Notes: a model not told the origin generated them from the letters alone. 51,342 nucleotides of DNA from Oscillospiraceae bacterium (GCA_017518255.1 JAFWVK010000097.1:1-51342); one strand, 5' to 3'; positions 1 through 9,140 are shown, counted from the first letter of the stretch. A program made the numbers and translations.

Positions 1-4
1 ATAA

Positions 5-40
5 TCGGGGGAGAGAAAACTCTTGTTTTCCCTCCCCCGA
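5..40. terminator. GC-rich hairpin, terminator-like
   Basis: Arms CGGGGGAG and CTCCCCCG with inner GAAAAC/GTTTTC pairs form a long stem. It probably ends a gene lying left of the window. No T-tract of note follows, so the direction is uncertain. Confidence 0.35.
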
Positions 41-82
41 TACCCCCTTCTTTAGCGCTTTTTTGATGCTAACAGGATATTT

Positions 83-149
83 CGCTGCCTGCGGGCAGCG
101 ACCAGAGGGCGCCGCCCTCTGGACACCCGCAAGCCTTTGAAAAGGCTTG
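83..149. repeat. Intergenic triple-hairpin element
   Basis: Three palindromes follow one another: CGCTGCC/GGCAGCG at 83-100, CCAGAGGGC/GCCCTCTGG at 102-122, and CAAGCCTT/AAGGCTTG at 130-149. This looks like a dispersed intergenic palindromic repeat. Nothing coding is visible between 1 and 228. Confidence 0.4.
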
Positions 150-191
150 AGCGAAACTTTTAAGATGCGCAGAACGAGTTCCCCGACAAAC

Positions 192-221
192 TGAGGCTCA
201 CCGAAAAAACGGTGAGCCTCA
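192..221 (-). terminator. Terminator of the dockerin protein gene
   Basis: Perfect 12-bp arms TGAGGCTCACCG/CGGTGAGCCTCA surround a six-A loop, 7 bp past the stop codon of the minus-strand gene. The same arm core recurs at 8993-9025. Confidence 0.7.
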
Positions 222-228
222 TGTGTTG

Positions 229-1734
229 TCAGAGTTTCATAAGTGCCTGCTTCATCAGCGTCAGGTCTCGTGCATCCAGTCGGTAGTCATTGTTGAAATC
301 GCCGCAGCGCCATCTCATCAGATCGTAACTGTAAGGATTATCTGCCGCTGTTTTCGATACGGCGACCGGATCGTCAATGACAATCGGGTCGTCAATCTCG
401 GCCGGAACCGGCGGGTCAAGCACATACTGATCGCCGAGAAGCCAGCGCTGCAGGCATACAAGATCTGCAATGCTGAATTCGTTGTCGCGGTTCAGGTCGC
501 CCATTATGTCGGTCTGAATATACATATCGACTTCATACGAACCGTTGTCATATTTCGTGATCTTCCGTTTCTCTGAGATCTCCCTGGCACAGGGTGAGCC
601 TGAGCTGAAACTGAAGCTGAACCGATCCGCAGAAAAGAAGGATGTAAACGTCTGACCCAGTATCATCGGGTTTCCTTCAATCAAATAAACGGGGCCGGTA
701 TAGATCCAGCCGTCGCCTCCCTGCTCTTTGAACTGCTCGTTGTAATATGCAACGTCTGTTGTGATGCAGGGATACTCGCCGAGCTCTGCAAGGTCAATCA
801 GCTTCAGGGTGTCTGCGTTGATCAGCCTGATGCACGTACGGTTCGGTGAAAGAATGGTTTTTCCGCCGTCTAACGCAATGTAGTTTCCTTCGATCGTTTC
901 CGTCGGTTCCGCATCTCCGAATGACTGCACGAATTCCCAGACGATATCAACCGGACCGTCCTCTTTTGCGCGGTACAGATAGATATACGCCATTCTGCCG
1001 CCGCCGACGGGCTGCGCATAAACATAGGAGCAGTCCGAGACAGATTCCCATTCAGGGTTCGTTTCCTTTTCTTTCCAGGTGTACGGGGTACCGGCAGCCT
1101 CCGAGAGACAGATCACCATATATTCGCCGTGCGCAGAAGCCTTCCCGTAATCGGAGACATAACGCTCATATTCGGTGTTGCAGTCCGGCAGCCAGCTGAA
1201 GATATCGGTTTCTGTGATTTCCAGTTCTTCATTGACAATAAAATCATAGTGTGCGATTGTGTGCGTCATCCCGTCATCGAAGACCGATTCGCCGCCACCC
1301 TTCAGCATGCGGTCGGCAAGCGCAGTCTCAAATTTCCCCGCCGCAACCGGCTTGTAGACCACAGTTTTGAAGATACGATCCGACTGCCCGCCGTACTTCG
1401 GTTCCTCCTCGGTTAAAACGGTTTCTTCCTCGAATGTAAAGCTGGCAACCTCCTCCATGACGCCTTTCGTCGCGAGGACTTCATAACGGGGACCGTTTGT
1501 GTCGAACTCCAGCGGCCTGTTCAGATCATACTGCACGCAGAGAAGGCCCTCCCAGATGTAAACATGCCCGAAGTTGTTGCGGAATTCGAGTGCTTCTTCA
1601 TAGTTTGACGGAATCCAGTCAGGCAGATTTACCTTATCGGCGGCCTGAACCGTAAAAGCCGGTGTCAGATTTCCGGCTGCAAGTGCAAGAGACAGCATTC
1701 CCGCACAGATTCGGTTTGCGGTCAGATGTTTCAT
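229..1734 (-). CDS. Secreted dockerin-containing protein of unknown function
   Basis: A 501-residue exported protein, probably docked on a cellulosome. The start at 1734 is chosen because AAAGGAGGG lies just upstream (1741-1750); a longer frame to 1773 lacks such a site. Residues 1-31 form a signal peptide (MKHLTAN, then a hydrophobic core, ending near VQAAD). The middle ~370 residues match no family I recognise. The C-terminus (~410-501) carries two EF-hand-like halves, GDLNRDNEFSIADL and GDFNNDYRLDARDL, typical of type I dockerins. The halves are separated by an Asp/Pro/Ile-rich insert, so the module spans ~90 residues rather than the usual 60-70. A consensus promoter lies at 1790-1818. The dockerin and export are seen directly; a carbohydrate-related role is inferred. 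Confidence 0.85.
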   Translation of the reverse strand: MKHLTANRICAGMLSLALAAGNLTPAFTVQAADKVNLPDWIPSNYEEALEFRNNFGHVYIWEGLLCVQYDLNRPLEFDTNGPRYEVLATKGVMEEVASFTFEEETVLTEEEPKYGGQSDRIFKTVVYKPVAAGKFETALADRMLKGGGESVFDDGMTHTIAHYDFIVNEELEITETDIFSWLPDCNTEYERYVSDYGKASAHGEYMVICLSEAAGTPYTWKEKETNPEWESVSDCSYVYAQPVGGGRMAYIYLYRAKEDGPVDIVWEFVQSFGDAEPTETIEGNYIALDGGKTILSPNRTCIRLINADTLKLIDLAELGEYPCITTDVAYYNEQFKEQGGDGWIYTGPVYLIEGNPMILGQTFTSFFSADRFSFSFSSGSPCAREISEKRKITKYDNGSYEVDMYIQTDIMGDLNRDNEFSIADLVCLQRWLLGDQYVLDPPVPAEIDDPIVIDDPVAVSKTAADNPYSYDLMRWRCGDFNNDYRLDARDLTLMKQALMKL

Positions 1735-1789
1735 CAAAAATCCCTCCTTTAGTCCTGCTGTATGCTTTACCAATGCATACTCACTTTAT

Positions 1790-1818
1790 ATTATAATACA
1801 TTGCAGTATAAAAATCAA
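1790..1818 (-). promoter_or_regulatory. Sigma-A-type promoter of the dockerin gene
   Basis: On the minus strand TTGATT (1818-1813), 17 bp, then TATAAT (1795-1790), about 55 bp upstream of the start at 1734. Confidence 0.65.
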
Positions 1819-1901
1819 GCGCCTATCAAATAATTGTTAAAAATCACAAGCTCCGGTGCACCGGCCTCAGCTTGGAGATACCGTTTTTTCGGCAGAATGA
1901 G

Positions 1902-1927
1902 TCAAGCTCCCCGTTTGGGGAGCTTGA
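1902..1927 (-). terminator. Hairpin downstream of coaX
   Basis: Arms TCAAGCTCCCC/GGGGAGCTTGA with a 4-nt loop, 30 bp past the coaX stop. It lacks a clear T-tract. Confidence 0.45.
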
Positions 1928-1956
1928 TGAAGTATGTGCAGTATGCTGTATTGTGG

Positions 1957-2721
1957 TTACGAATTTCTACGGTAAATCAGCATCAGACCTTTCAGCAAAA
2001 GCTGATCGTCATGAATGATTTTGCGTTTGCAGAACGGTATAATCTTCGGAGCGTTTCCGCCGGTTGCAACAACCGTGCAGCGCTCTCCGAGTGCATCGTC
2101 AATCCGTTCGGCGATGCCGTCAACAGCGGAAGCGGTGCTGTAAATGATCCCGCTTTTCATGCAGTCCACGGTATTGGCTGCGATAATGCTTTTCGGCGGT
2201 TCCAGATTGATTTCCGGAAGCTGGGAAGCCCGCTTTGAAAGAGATTCCAGTGCGACGCGCACACCGGGGATAATCAGTCCGCCGCGGAAGACATTTTCCT
2301 TGTCCACAACGGATATGGTAGTCGCGGTACCCATGTCCACGATCATGACCGGGCGCTGGTAATAATGTGCTGCTGCGACAGCATCCGCAACACGGTCGCT
2401 GCCCAGTGCGGCAGGGTTGTCAATCTGAATTTTCAGTCCGGTTTTGATGCCGGCACCTACGATAAGCGGTTTCAGTCCTACGGTCCGCAGCAATGCTTTG
2501 CAGAGGGTCTGTGTCATAGGCGGAACCACAGAAGAAAGGATACAGCCTTCAAATGCCGTCTGCTTCATGCCGTTCAGCTCCAGCACAGTCTGGAGCAGCA
2601 CCGTATATTCCAGCTCGGTTGAAAGACGCGCCGAAGACAGGCGCTCCGTAAAAATGATACCGTCCGCGTCAAATGCACCGATTACAACATTTGTGTTGCC
2701 GATATCGACAGCTATAACCAT
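1957..2721 (-). CDS. coaX: Type III pantothenate kinase
   Basis: This 254-residue cytosolic enzyme phosphorylates pantothenate with ATP, the first step of coenzyme A synthesis. It belongs to the ASKHA fold: the N-terminal phosphate loop VIAVDIGNTNVVIG (residues 2-15), the central GSDRVADAVAA and VIVDMGTATTISVV motifs, then GGLIIPGV and VATGGNA near the C-terminus are all present. The length is normal for CoaX. It starts 13 bp after the stop of the upstream membrane protein gene, so the two are co-transcribed. The divergent coaBC gene 0.8 kb away carries the later CoA steps. The family assignment is firm. Confidence 0.95.
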   Translation of the reverse strand: MVIAVDIGNTNVVIGAFDADGIIFTERLSSARLSTELEYTVLLQTVLELNGMKQTAFEGCILSSVVPPMTQTLCKALLRTVGLKPLIVGAGIKTGLKIQIDNPAALGSDRVADAVAAAHYYQRPVMIVDMGTATTISVVDKENVFRGGLIIPGVRVALESLSKRASQLPEINLEPPKSIIAANTVDCMKSGIIYSTASAVDGIAERIDDALGERCTVVATGGNAPKIIPFCKRKIIHDDQLLLKGLMLIYRRNS

Positions 2722-2734
2722 GACTTTGCTCCGC

Positions 2735-3361
2735 TTACGATTTTTTACGCTTCAGATGCAGCGGAAGAATACGTGCCTGATACAGTGCCGTTCCGACACC
2801 GCCGCATACAACCGTTGTGAGAATCATTTCGGCAACGGCATTGATGCCGACAAATGTGCAGACGAATACGATGATATTCTGTCCGTTGATCTTTTCCTGC
2901 ATATACGGTGTGTTCCCGAACAGCAGTATCAGCGCGGACATGAAGAATACCGTATTCAGAAATGCGGCGAAAAATCCGGTCACAAAGCTTGATGTTCTGC
3001 CGCCGATTTTCTTTTCCAGCGCACGGTGCATCAAGCCGATCAGCAGACCGTCCAATGCGCGCGGAACAAACCGCTGCACAAAGGCAAGGAACGGATTGAT
3101 GTCATACAGAATGACACCCATCGGACTGGTTACGCCGATATTGATGCACTGCAAAAAGCTGAGCAAACCGAAAACGGATCCGATGACGAGACCGCCTATC
3201 GGTCCGAGTGCGATCGCGCCGATCGCGAGCGGGATGGTGTTGAGCGTGATGACCAGCGGACCGACCGGAATGGACCCGATCGGCGTAAAGGAAAACAGCA
3301 TGGAAATTGCCGTCAGCATTCCGAGGATCACGATCGCCTTTGTCTTATCACTTGTGTTCAT
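2735..3361 (-). CDS. panT: ECF transporter S component, probably pantothenate-specific
   Basis: A 208-residue integral membrane protein with about six hydrophobic segments. It has the Gly/Ala/Pro-rich pattern of ECF S components (AISMLFSFTPIG near the N-terminus, then IPLAIGAIALGPIGGLVIG). Such proteins bind a vitamin and pair with a shared EcfT/EcfA energizing module, which is not in this window. The substrate is inferred from context: it precedes coaX in the same operon, beside coaBC. The start at 3361 follows AAGGAGGAAATCTAA. The S-component call is good; the pantothenate call is moderate. Confidence 0.75.
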   Translation of the reverse strand: MNTSDKTKAIVILGMLTAISMLFSFTPIGSIPVGPLVITLNTIPLAIGAIALGPIGGLVIGSVFGLLSFLQCINIGVTSPMGVILYDINPFLAFVQRFVPRALDGLLIGLMHRALEKKIGGRTSSFVTGFFAAFLNTVFFMSALILLFGNTPYMQEKINGQNIIVFVCTFVGINAVAEMILTTVVCGGVGTALYQARILPLHLKRKKS

Positions 3362-3418
3362 TTAGATTTCCTCCTTGTTGTTATCATTCCTCCTGCGAGG
3401 ATACAATACAGCGAATTT

Positions 3419-3447
3419 ATTATACAGCAGAAATCGGAAAAAGTAAA
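3419..3447 (-). promoter_or_regulatory. Promoter of the ECF S-component/coaX operon
   Basis: On the minus strand TTTACT (3447-3442), 17 bp, TATAAT (3424-3419), about 60 bp before the start codon. Confidence 0.5.
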
Positions 3448-3485
3448 CGGTTTTCGGAATAATTGTTATTTCTTGTAAAATGCAC

Positions 3486-3514
3486 TTCCTTTTTTGGCGA
3501 AAAAATGGTATAAT
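3486..3514 (+). promoter_or_regulatory. Promoter of coaBC
   Basis: A TATAAT at 3509-3514 with a weak TTCCTT at 3486-3491, spacing 17, lies 45 bp before the coaBC start. The -35 box is poor. Confidence 0.5.
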
Positions 3515-3558
3515 GATAACAGGAGATGCGTGCAGCATCAGAAACGGAGGAAAGTTCC

Positions 3559-4758
3559 ATGTTAAAAGGAAAAACAGTTGTGCTTGCCGTTACGGGAAGC
3601 ATCGCGGCATATAAAATCCCGAATCTTGTCCGGATGCTGACCAAACTGCATTGCAATGTGCAAGTGCTGATGACACAGAACGCGACACAGTTCATCAATC
3701 CCGTTACGTTTGAAACGCTGACTGCAAACAAATGCCTGATTGATACCTTTGACCGGAATTTTCAGTACAGTGTCGAACATGTTGCACTCGCAAAACAGGC
3801 GGATGTTGTCATGATTGCTCCGGCTTCCGCCAATGTGATCGGTAAAATCGCAGGCGGCATTGCAGATGATATGCTGACGACAACCGTTATGGCGTGCCCG
3901 TGCAAAAAAATTGTTGTTCCTGCAATGAACCACAATATGTATCACAATCCGATTGTGCAGGACAATCTCAGAAAACTTGCGGGTTACGGCTATATCATTG
4001 CCGTACCCGATACAGGCAGGCTTGCAAACGGTGATATCGGTGACGGAAGAATGCCGGAGGAGAATGTTCTCTTTCAGTATATCATGCGGGAGATTGCCTA
4101 TGAAAAGGATCTTGCGGGAAAGAGAGTTCTTGTAACAGCCGGTGCAACCCGTGAAGCAATTGACCCGGTGCGCTTTATTACCAATCATTCGTCGGGAAAA
4201 ATGGGCGTTGCACTTGCCGGAGCAGCAATGCAGCGCGGTGCCGATGTCACGCTGGTTGCCGCACATATGGATGTTGAACCGCCGCTGTTTGTGAATACGG
4301 TCCGTGTCGTTTCGGCGCAGGATATGTTTGAAGCGGTGACAGCCCTTGCAGATGATGCGGATATCATCATCAAGGCGGCTGCCGTTGCGGACTATACGCC
4401 GGTTGCCGCAGCAGATCGGAAAATCAAGAAATCCGACGGTTCACTCACCGTTGAAATGAAGCGGACACAGGATATCCTGCAATATCTCGGCGCGCATAAG
4501 CGTGAAGGGCAGTTCCTCTGCGGCTTTTCCATGGAAACCGACAATTTGATTGAAAATTCCCGGAAGAAACTGCAATCCAAAAACTGCGATATGATCTGCG
4601 CGAACAGCCTGCGCACCGCAGGGGCAGGCTTCGGCACAGACACAAATGTCATTACGGTTATCACACAAAACGGAGAACAGGAGCTTCCCATTATGACAAA
4701 GGACGAAGCGGCACACTGTATCCTTTCTGCGATCTGCAAAACCGGGAAGGATGCCTGA
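3559..4758 (+). CDS. coaBC: Bifunctional phosphopantothenoylcysteine decarboxylase / phosphopantothenate-cysteine ligase
   Basis: A 399-residue enzyme that joins cysteine to 4'-phosphopantothenate (CoaB, C-terminal) and decarboxylates the product (CoaC, N-terminal, FMN-dependent). The N-terminal flavoprotein part shows AVTGSIAAYK, the PASANVIGKIAGGIADDML active-site stretch and the PAMNHNMY motif. The CoaB part begins near VLVTAGATREAIDPVRFITN and includes SSGKMG and KAAAVADYTP. The start at 3559 follows CGGAGGAAAG; 11 upstream in-frame codons lack a ribosome site. It completes the CoA locus with coaX on the opposite strand. The stop codon overlaps the ATG of a small downstream frame. Confidence 0.95.
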   Translation: MLKGKTVVLAVTGSIAAYKIPNLVRMLTKLHCNVQVLMTQNATQFINPVTFETLTANKCLIDTFDRNFQYSVEHVALAKQADVVMIAPASANVIGKIAGGIADDMLTTTVMACPCKKIVVPAMNHNMYHNPIVQDNLRKLAGYGYIIAVPDTGRLANGDIGDGRMPEENVLFQYIMREIAYEKDLAGKRVLVTAGATREAIDPVRFITNHSSGKMGVALAGAAMQRGADVTLVAAHMDVEPPLFVNTVRVVSAQDMFEAVTALADDADIIIKAAAVADYTPVAAADRKIKKSDGSLTVEMKRTQDILQYLGAHKREGQFLCGFSMETDNLIENSRKKLQSKNCDMICANSLRTAGAGFGTDTNVITVITQNGEQELPIMTKDEAAHCILSAICKTGKDA

Positions 4759-4931
4759 TGCAAAATCCGGGAGCGAAAGGAACCGTATCGCTGAGGCCGC
4801 AGTGTATTATGAAAAAAACTGTAAGGATGAAACCTTTTGCTGCATTCCGCGGTATTATGAATGACAGCGGTTTTATGCCGGATGAAGTTTGTGTGCAGGA
4901 AAACCTGCTGACCTATAATTCAATAATCTGA
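4758..4931 (+). CDS. Small coupled reading frame of 57 residues, unknown
   Basis: The ATG at 4758 overlaps the coaBC stop (TGATG), which favours translational coupling, and the frame ends 15 bp before the next large gene. The product begins MQNPGAKGTVSL and contains FAAFRGIMNDSGFMPDEV. I recognise no family and see no signal peptide or membrane segment. It could be a real small protein, a spacer frame, or the remnant of a longer gene. Base composition resembles its neighbours. Confidence 0.4.
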   Translation: MQNPGAKGTVSLRPQCIMKKTVRMKPFAAFRGIMNDSGFMPDEVCVQENLLTYNSII

Positions 4932-4945
4932 AAGGATGAAACAAA

Positions 4946-7900
4946 ATGCCTCCGAAGAAAAATCCTACAAGTGTTTTTGATGCGTCTCAGATGAAGATGC
5001 ACCTGAATCAGCATGTCAAGCAGATCGGTGATCTGCTGACAAACGATGAAACCGTCGAGCAGTACGGGGCGTTTGCACAGTCTCTCTACAAGCTGAACGG
5101 CCTGACCGAGCAGTATTATACGCTTTCTCCCGACGGAACATATCCTCTGCTGAAGAAAAGTGACATGGAACAGCTTCAGGATGCCTATCAGGATGCAATA
5201 GAACAGTCGACTAAACTGCTCTCCGGAAATGAGACCGGTGAAGTCGGCGAACAGATGAAAACGATTGCCTCTGAGATTCAGCCGCTGCTTTATCTTGACA
5301 GTGCAGCGCTTGAAATGACAAATCCGGAAAAAGAGCCGGTCACGCTGCCTGTCCTGATCGGCAAAGCCCGTGCGCAGGCGGTAGACATGGGCGAGCAGGA
5401 GGCAGCGGTTGAAAGCGGTCAGCTGAGCAGCCGTCAGCATATTAAGATTCAGAACGGGACAACGGTTGAGGAAGGATACTTCACGCCTTCCGAGACAGTG
5501 CAGATACAAAAAGGGATTCAGGATCATTTTGACAAGCTGGAAAAAAAGTACCCGAACCATAAGAAAATGATTGACTTTTTCAGAGCACTGCCGCAGGAAG
5601 AGCTGCTCGATCCGTGTGCTGTTTACGATATCTACTATCAAGCCGGGCCCGGGATGTCTCAGGAAGGAATCCAGGACTCTGCGCGAAGGGTAGCCCGATC
5701 CATGCTCTTTCGTCCGCTGGGGCTTACGAAACCAATCTGTGAGGAATCGGAGCAGCAGCCGGATTATTTTCCTTTCCTTGATGAAATGTGTACCGGTCTG
5801 TGGAATCTTCAGAAAGATTCGATCATTTACCATACGCATACGAATGTCATGCTGAACGACGGTGCGAATATTGACAAGCGGAATACTGCTGTGTCCCGTA
5901 TGGGTAAACTGCTGGGCAAGCCCGACCTTGTGGCGGAAGCAAAGCCGATGATGCTGATTCAGAACGGCAAGCCTGTTGTCGGTACATTCATGAAAAATGC
6001 ATACGGTGTTGACGTGTCAAAAGTCAAGCCGGATGATCCGCTCATGCAGTTTGATGAGAAGAACTTTAATAATCCTGCCGCATTCAGTGATATTGCGGCG
6101 ATGCAGGCACTTGACTTTATCTGCGGCAATGTAGACCGTCATGCAGGAAACTTCTTCCTGCGGTTTGATCCGCCCGCCGGTTCTGACGGAAAGCTGTCTC
6201 CGGATGCCAAGCTTGTCGGTCTTTCCCTGATTGACAATGACCTTTCGTTCAGCAATGCGACTGCGGATAACAAGAAAGGAAATCCGAAATTTGTTGATCC
6301 GGATGATATGGGCGTAATCGGTCAGAATTGTTACAATGCAATAAAGTCCATGACGAAAGAACAGATGCAGTTTGCACTTTCAGACTGCGGCCTTTCTCAG
6401 GAGGAGATTGACAATGCGTGGGAGCGCAAGGTCACGCTCCAGAATAAGATTGAAGAAGATATGAAATCCTATGAAGGAAAAAAACCGGGTATTCTGGAAA
6501 AAGGCAAAATCCGGGTTGTTCCGGAACAGGAATGGGATCAGTACTCCATTACAGATATTGCAAAAGCAGCCAAACTGAAACATAATAAATTTCATCTGAT
6601 ATTACATACACCGGATAATGTAGAAGCCATACAGTACGGAATCGGGCAGAGAGCGGAGAAACAGGAATTGCGCAATGCCGCACTCGGAATTAAGCCGAAG
6701 CCGGAAGCTGCACCGCAGCAGAAAAAGGAAGTTCCGGTCGGTATGGTCATAGGAAACGGAATTGCACATGAGGCTGACCCGCTGAATGTTGCCCGTGAGA
6801 AAACAATCCGGCTTGTTGTTCCGGATATTTCGAAAATCAAATCGGTCGGTAATTATCTGTCTCAGCGTTTCCCGATGAGTTATCAGACGGATGAAGGCGA
6901 GAAAAAAGCGTTCTTCACAGCGAAGAGCGAGCAGTCAATTAGTTTCCGCATGAACAAAATGTTTGAAAAAACAATCAAGGAGAACCCTGCTTACAAGGAC
7001 GAACTGGTAAAAATGCAGCGGTATCTCAACCTGACTGAGCGGGAGTTTGATCAGGATGCGGGCATGGGCGATATAATCACTGGCTTTTTCAACAACCCGC
7101 CTTACGAAGAAATCGGCATCTCCCCCGAACGTGCAAATGAATTAAAACAGGATCAGAATTTCAAAGATCTGTTTTTCAAGACAATAAATAATGTGATTCG
7201 GGTTACCGGAATGGCCAGTTATTACCAGAATAACGGCGTTGCCACCGGAGAGAGAATAGAGACAAGAAATGTCGCGATGAGCGATATCAGCGAAGTCCTC
7301 GGCGTTTCCGACCTGATTGCAAAGAGTACCACTGCGCAGATTATGAGCGGCGGAACCATTATAGACGGTGTTCTGATGGAAAAGGCAGAGGGCGTGGATA
7401 TTCAGAATATCGGTGACGGTCATCCGATGGCTCAGATTAAAGCCAATCAGGCATCCGAGGTCTACAATCAGCCTGAGGCTCTGAAAAAACTTGCCGACCT
7501 GCAAATCCTTGACTATATCTGTATGAACGGAGACAGACATGAAAAAAATATGACCTTCCAGTTTGAGGGGCTGGGAACAGACGCTCCGAAATTTACCGGT
7601 ATCTGCGGCTTTGATAATGATTCTTCGTTCGGAAGCAACGTCCCTGAGCCGACAGCAACGATTACGGTTATCAGCGAAAGCATGGCGCAGAAGCTGAAAG
7701 ATCCGAAACTGATGGATAATATTGCAGAGAAAATGCGGAAAAACGGTCTTCCCGAAGCTGAGATTGATTCTGCGAAGCAGCGCCTTGATAAGCTCAAAAC
7801 TGCTGTTGCGGAGAATAAAATCCGGACCGTGAAAGACGAGGACTGGTGCAAAAAGGATAAAAATACAACAATCGAGCAGCTTTCCGCTGAGTCAAAAGAT

Positions 7901-8968
7901 TCTATCTTCTTAACCGTGAACAAACATGTCATTAAGCCGATGGCGAAAAAGGCTGAAAACTGGTTCAAACTTCCGGAGAACCAGAGAAACCCGGATCCGG
8001 ATAAAGAACTGACATACGGAAAAGCCATTAAGGTTGAAAGCTTCGGCATGAATGCACAGGAGCAGAAGCAGCTTGACGACCTGACGAAGGAAGAGGAAAA
8101 GAAATTCCGTGCGGATATTGAGAAAACCGTATCGACTGCAAAGATCAATGATGCAGCGTCTATGAAGGAGTGCCTGCGGGAAATCAAAAACAATGCAAAG
8201 AATATGTATCAGCAGCTTGATAATGCCGACCCGACATTCCACGGAACCTCCAAGGAATACAAGCAGCTGAAAGAAGCAGCAAAGGAACTGCGTGATCTCT
8301 CTTCCAAGCTCGCAAAGAAGCTCAAAAATGATAATGCTATTCTCAGTCCGGAAGACAGCTATAAACTGGTTCAGGCAATGGACAAGGTTACAGACCGTTC
8401 TGCTGTGTATGCATCCAAGAAGCAAATAGAAATTGACGGCGGAACCAAACTTTCAAAAGTCGGAAACAAACGACTGCTGGCAGCGAATAATTCTGCGGAC
8501 AGCGTCAGGGAAATGCGGCAGGGATTCAAAAAATCGCTTTCGCATGAGCTCGCCAAGCAATCTCCGATTGCGCACGTCCATAAGCAGCTGAAAACCCTGC
8601 AGGAAATGATGCCTGAGAAATCCGGCGAAAAGCTCAGAGAGTTTGTAGCCCGTGAGATTTATTACAGAGGTCTGGAAGGCAGCAGCCTGACCGCCAAAAA
8701 GAATACCAATCTGCTGAAAGCGCTGAATCCGGAGGTCATGGACAGGAGCGTTCAGCAGATTCAGAAAACGCCTGCTTTCAAAAAGCTTGCACAGATGCCT
8801 GATCAAGAACTGCGTTCGCTTGCGATGTCCGGTGACGGCGGCAAGCTGATGGATAAGTTCTTCCATGAAGCAGCAAAGGTCAAGCAGGCTGACATCATCA
8901 GACAGAAGAATCAGAAGAAAGATCTGAATGTCAATCCGGAGCGGAAAGATCCGGAAAAAGGCATGTGA
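4946..8968 (+). CDS. Large protein with two PI3/4-kinase-like modules
   Basis: A 1340-residue protein without signal peptide or membrane segments. The start has AAAGGA at 4931-4936. Two modules repeat the same order of motifs. The first has GNVDRHAGNFF (D397, H399, N402) followed by LIDNDLSF (D430, D432). The second has MNGDRHEKNM (D863, H865, N868) followed by GFDNDSSF (D890, D892). DRHxxN is the catalytic-loop signature of the PI3/PI4-kinase superfamily and its bacterial relatives; DND stands where DFG would be. Upstream each module has a related N-lobe-like stretch (LGKPDLVAEA... and LGVSDLIAKS...) ending in a GVDV/GVDI motif. The last ~350 residues are Lys/Glu/Gln-rich and helical-looking. 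Kinase or phosphotransferase activity is inferred, and the substrate is unknown. One module may be a pseudokinase. Confidence 0.8.
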   Translation: MPPKKNPTSVFDASQMKMHLNQHVKQIGDLLTNDETVEQYGAFAQSLYKLNGLTEQYYTLSPDGTYPLLKKSDMEQLQDAYQDAIEQSTKLLSGNETGEVGEQMKTIASEIQPLLYLDSAALEMTNPEKEPVTLPVLIGKARAQAVDMGEQEAAVESGQLSSRQHIKIQNGTTVEEGYFTPSETVQIQKGIQDHFDKLEKKYPNHKKMIDFFRALPQEELLDPCAVYDIYYQAGPGMSQEGIQDSARRVARSMLFRPLGLTKPICEESEQQPDYFPFLDEMCTGLWNLQKDSIIYHTHTNVMLNDGANIDKRNTAVSRMGKLLGKPDLVAEAKPMMLIQNGKPVVGTFMKNAYGVDVSKVKPDDPLMQFDEKNFNNPAAFSDIAAMQALDFICGNVDRHAGNFFLRFDPPAGSDGKLSPDAKLVGLSLIDNDLSFSNATADNKKGNPKFVDPDDMGVIGQNCYNAIKSMTKEQMQFALSDCGLSQEEIDNAWERKVTLQNKIEEDMKSYEGKKPGILEKGKIRVVPEQEWDQYSITDIAKAAKLKHNKFHLILHTPDNVEAIQYGIGQRAEKQELRNAALGIKPKPEAAPQQKKEVPVGMVIGNGIAHEADPLNVAREKTIRLVVPDISKIKSVGNYLSQRFPMSYQTDEGEKKAFFTAKSEQSISFRMNKMFEKTIKENPAYKDELVKMQRYLNLTEREFDQDAGMGDIITGFFNNPPYEEIGISPERANELKQDQNFKDLFFKTINNVIRVTGMASYYQNNGVATGERIETRNVAMSDISEVLGVSDLIAKSTTAQIMSGGTIIDGVLMEKAEGVDIQNIGDGHPMAQIKANQASEVYNQPEALKKLADLQILDYICMNGDRHEKNMTFQFEGLGTDAPKFTGICGFDNDSSFGSNVPEPTATITVISESMAQKLKDPKLMDNIAEKMRKNGLPEAEIDSAKQRLDKLKTAVAENKIRTVKDEDWCKKDKNTTIEQLSAESKDSIFLTVNKHVIKPMAKKAENWFKLPENQRNPDPDKELTYGKAIKVESFGMNAQEQKQLDDLTKEEEKKFRADIEKTVSTAKINDAASMKECLREIKNNAKNMYQQLDNADPTFHGTSKEYKQLKEAAKELRDLSSKLAKKLKNDNAILSPEDSYKLVQAMDKVTDRSAVYASKKQIEIDGGTKLSKVGNKRLLAANNSADSVREMRQGFKKSLSHELAKQSPIAHVHKQLKTLQEMMPEKSGEKLREFVAREIYYRGLEGSSLTAKKNTNLLKALNPEVMDRSVQQIQKTPAFKKLAQMPDQELRSLAMSGDGGKLMDKFFHEAAKVKQADIIRQKNQKKDLNVNPERKDPEKGM

Positions 8969-8992
8969 CAGTGCTGATCTGCCGTTCCCAAA

Positions 8993-9025
8993 AAACAGGC
9001 TCACCTTGAAAAGGTGAGCCTGTTT
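8993..9025 (+). terminator. Terminator of the kinase-like gene
   Basis: Perfect 15-bp arms AAACAGGCTCACCTT/AAGGTGAGCCTGTTT with a GAA loop, 25 bp past the stop and ending in TTT. Confidence 0.8.
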
Positions 9026-9061
9026 CAGCTTGCAGTTAAAGTGGTATCTGCGATGCATCCA

Positions 9062-9140
9062 TAACGGGGACATTGTCCCCAGACCCCATTATATATAAAA
9101 AGAATGTATTGTCTTCATTTTTATTTATAATGGGATTCCA
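9062..9140. repeat. Degenerate intergenic repeat
   Basis: GGGGACATTGTCCCC is a palindrome, followed by a CCCCATTATA...TATAATGGG inverted pair. The motifs ATGGGATTCCAAAG and GACA(T/A)TGTCCC recur at 11480-11515, so both are copies of one dispersed element. Confidence 0.35.
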
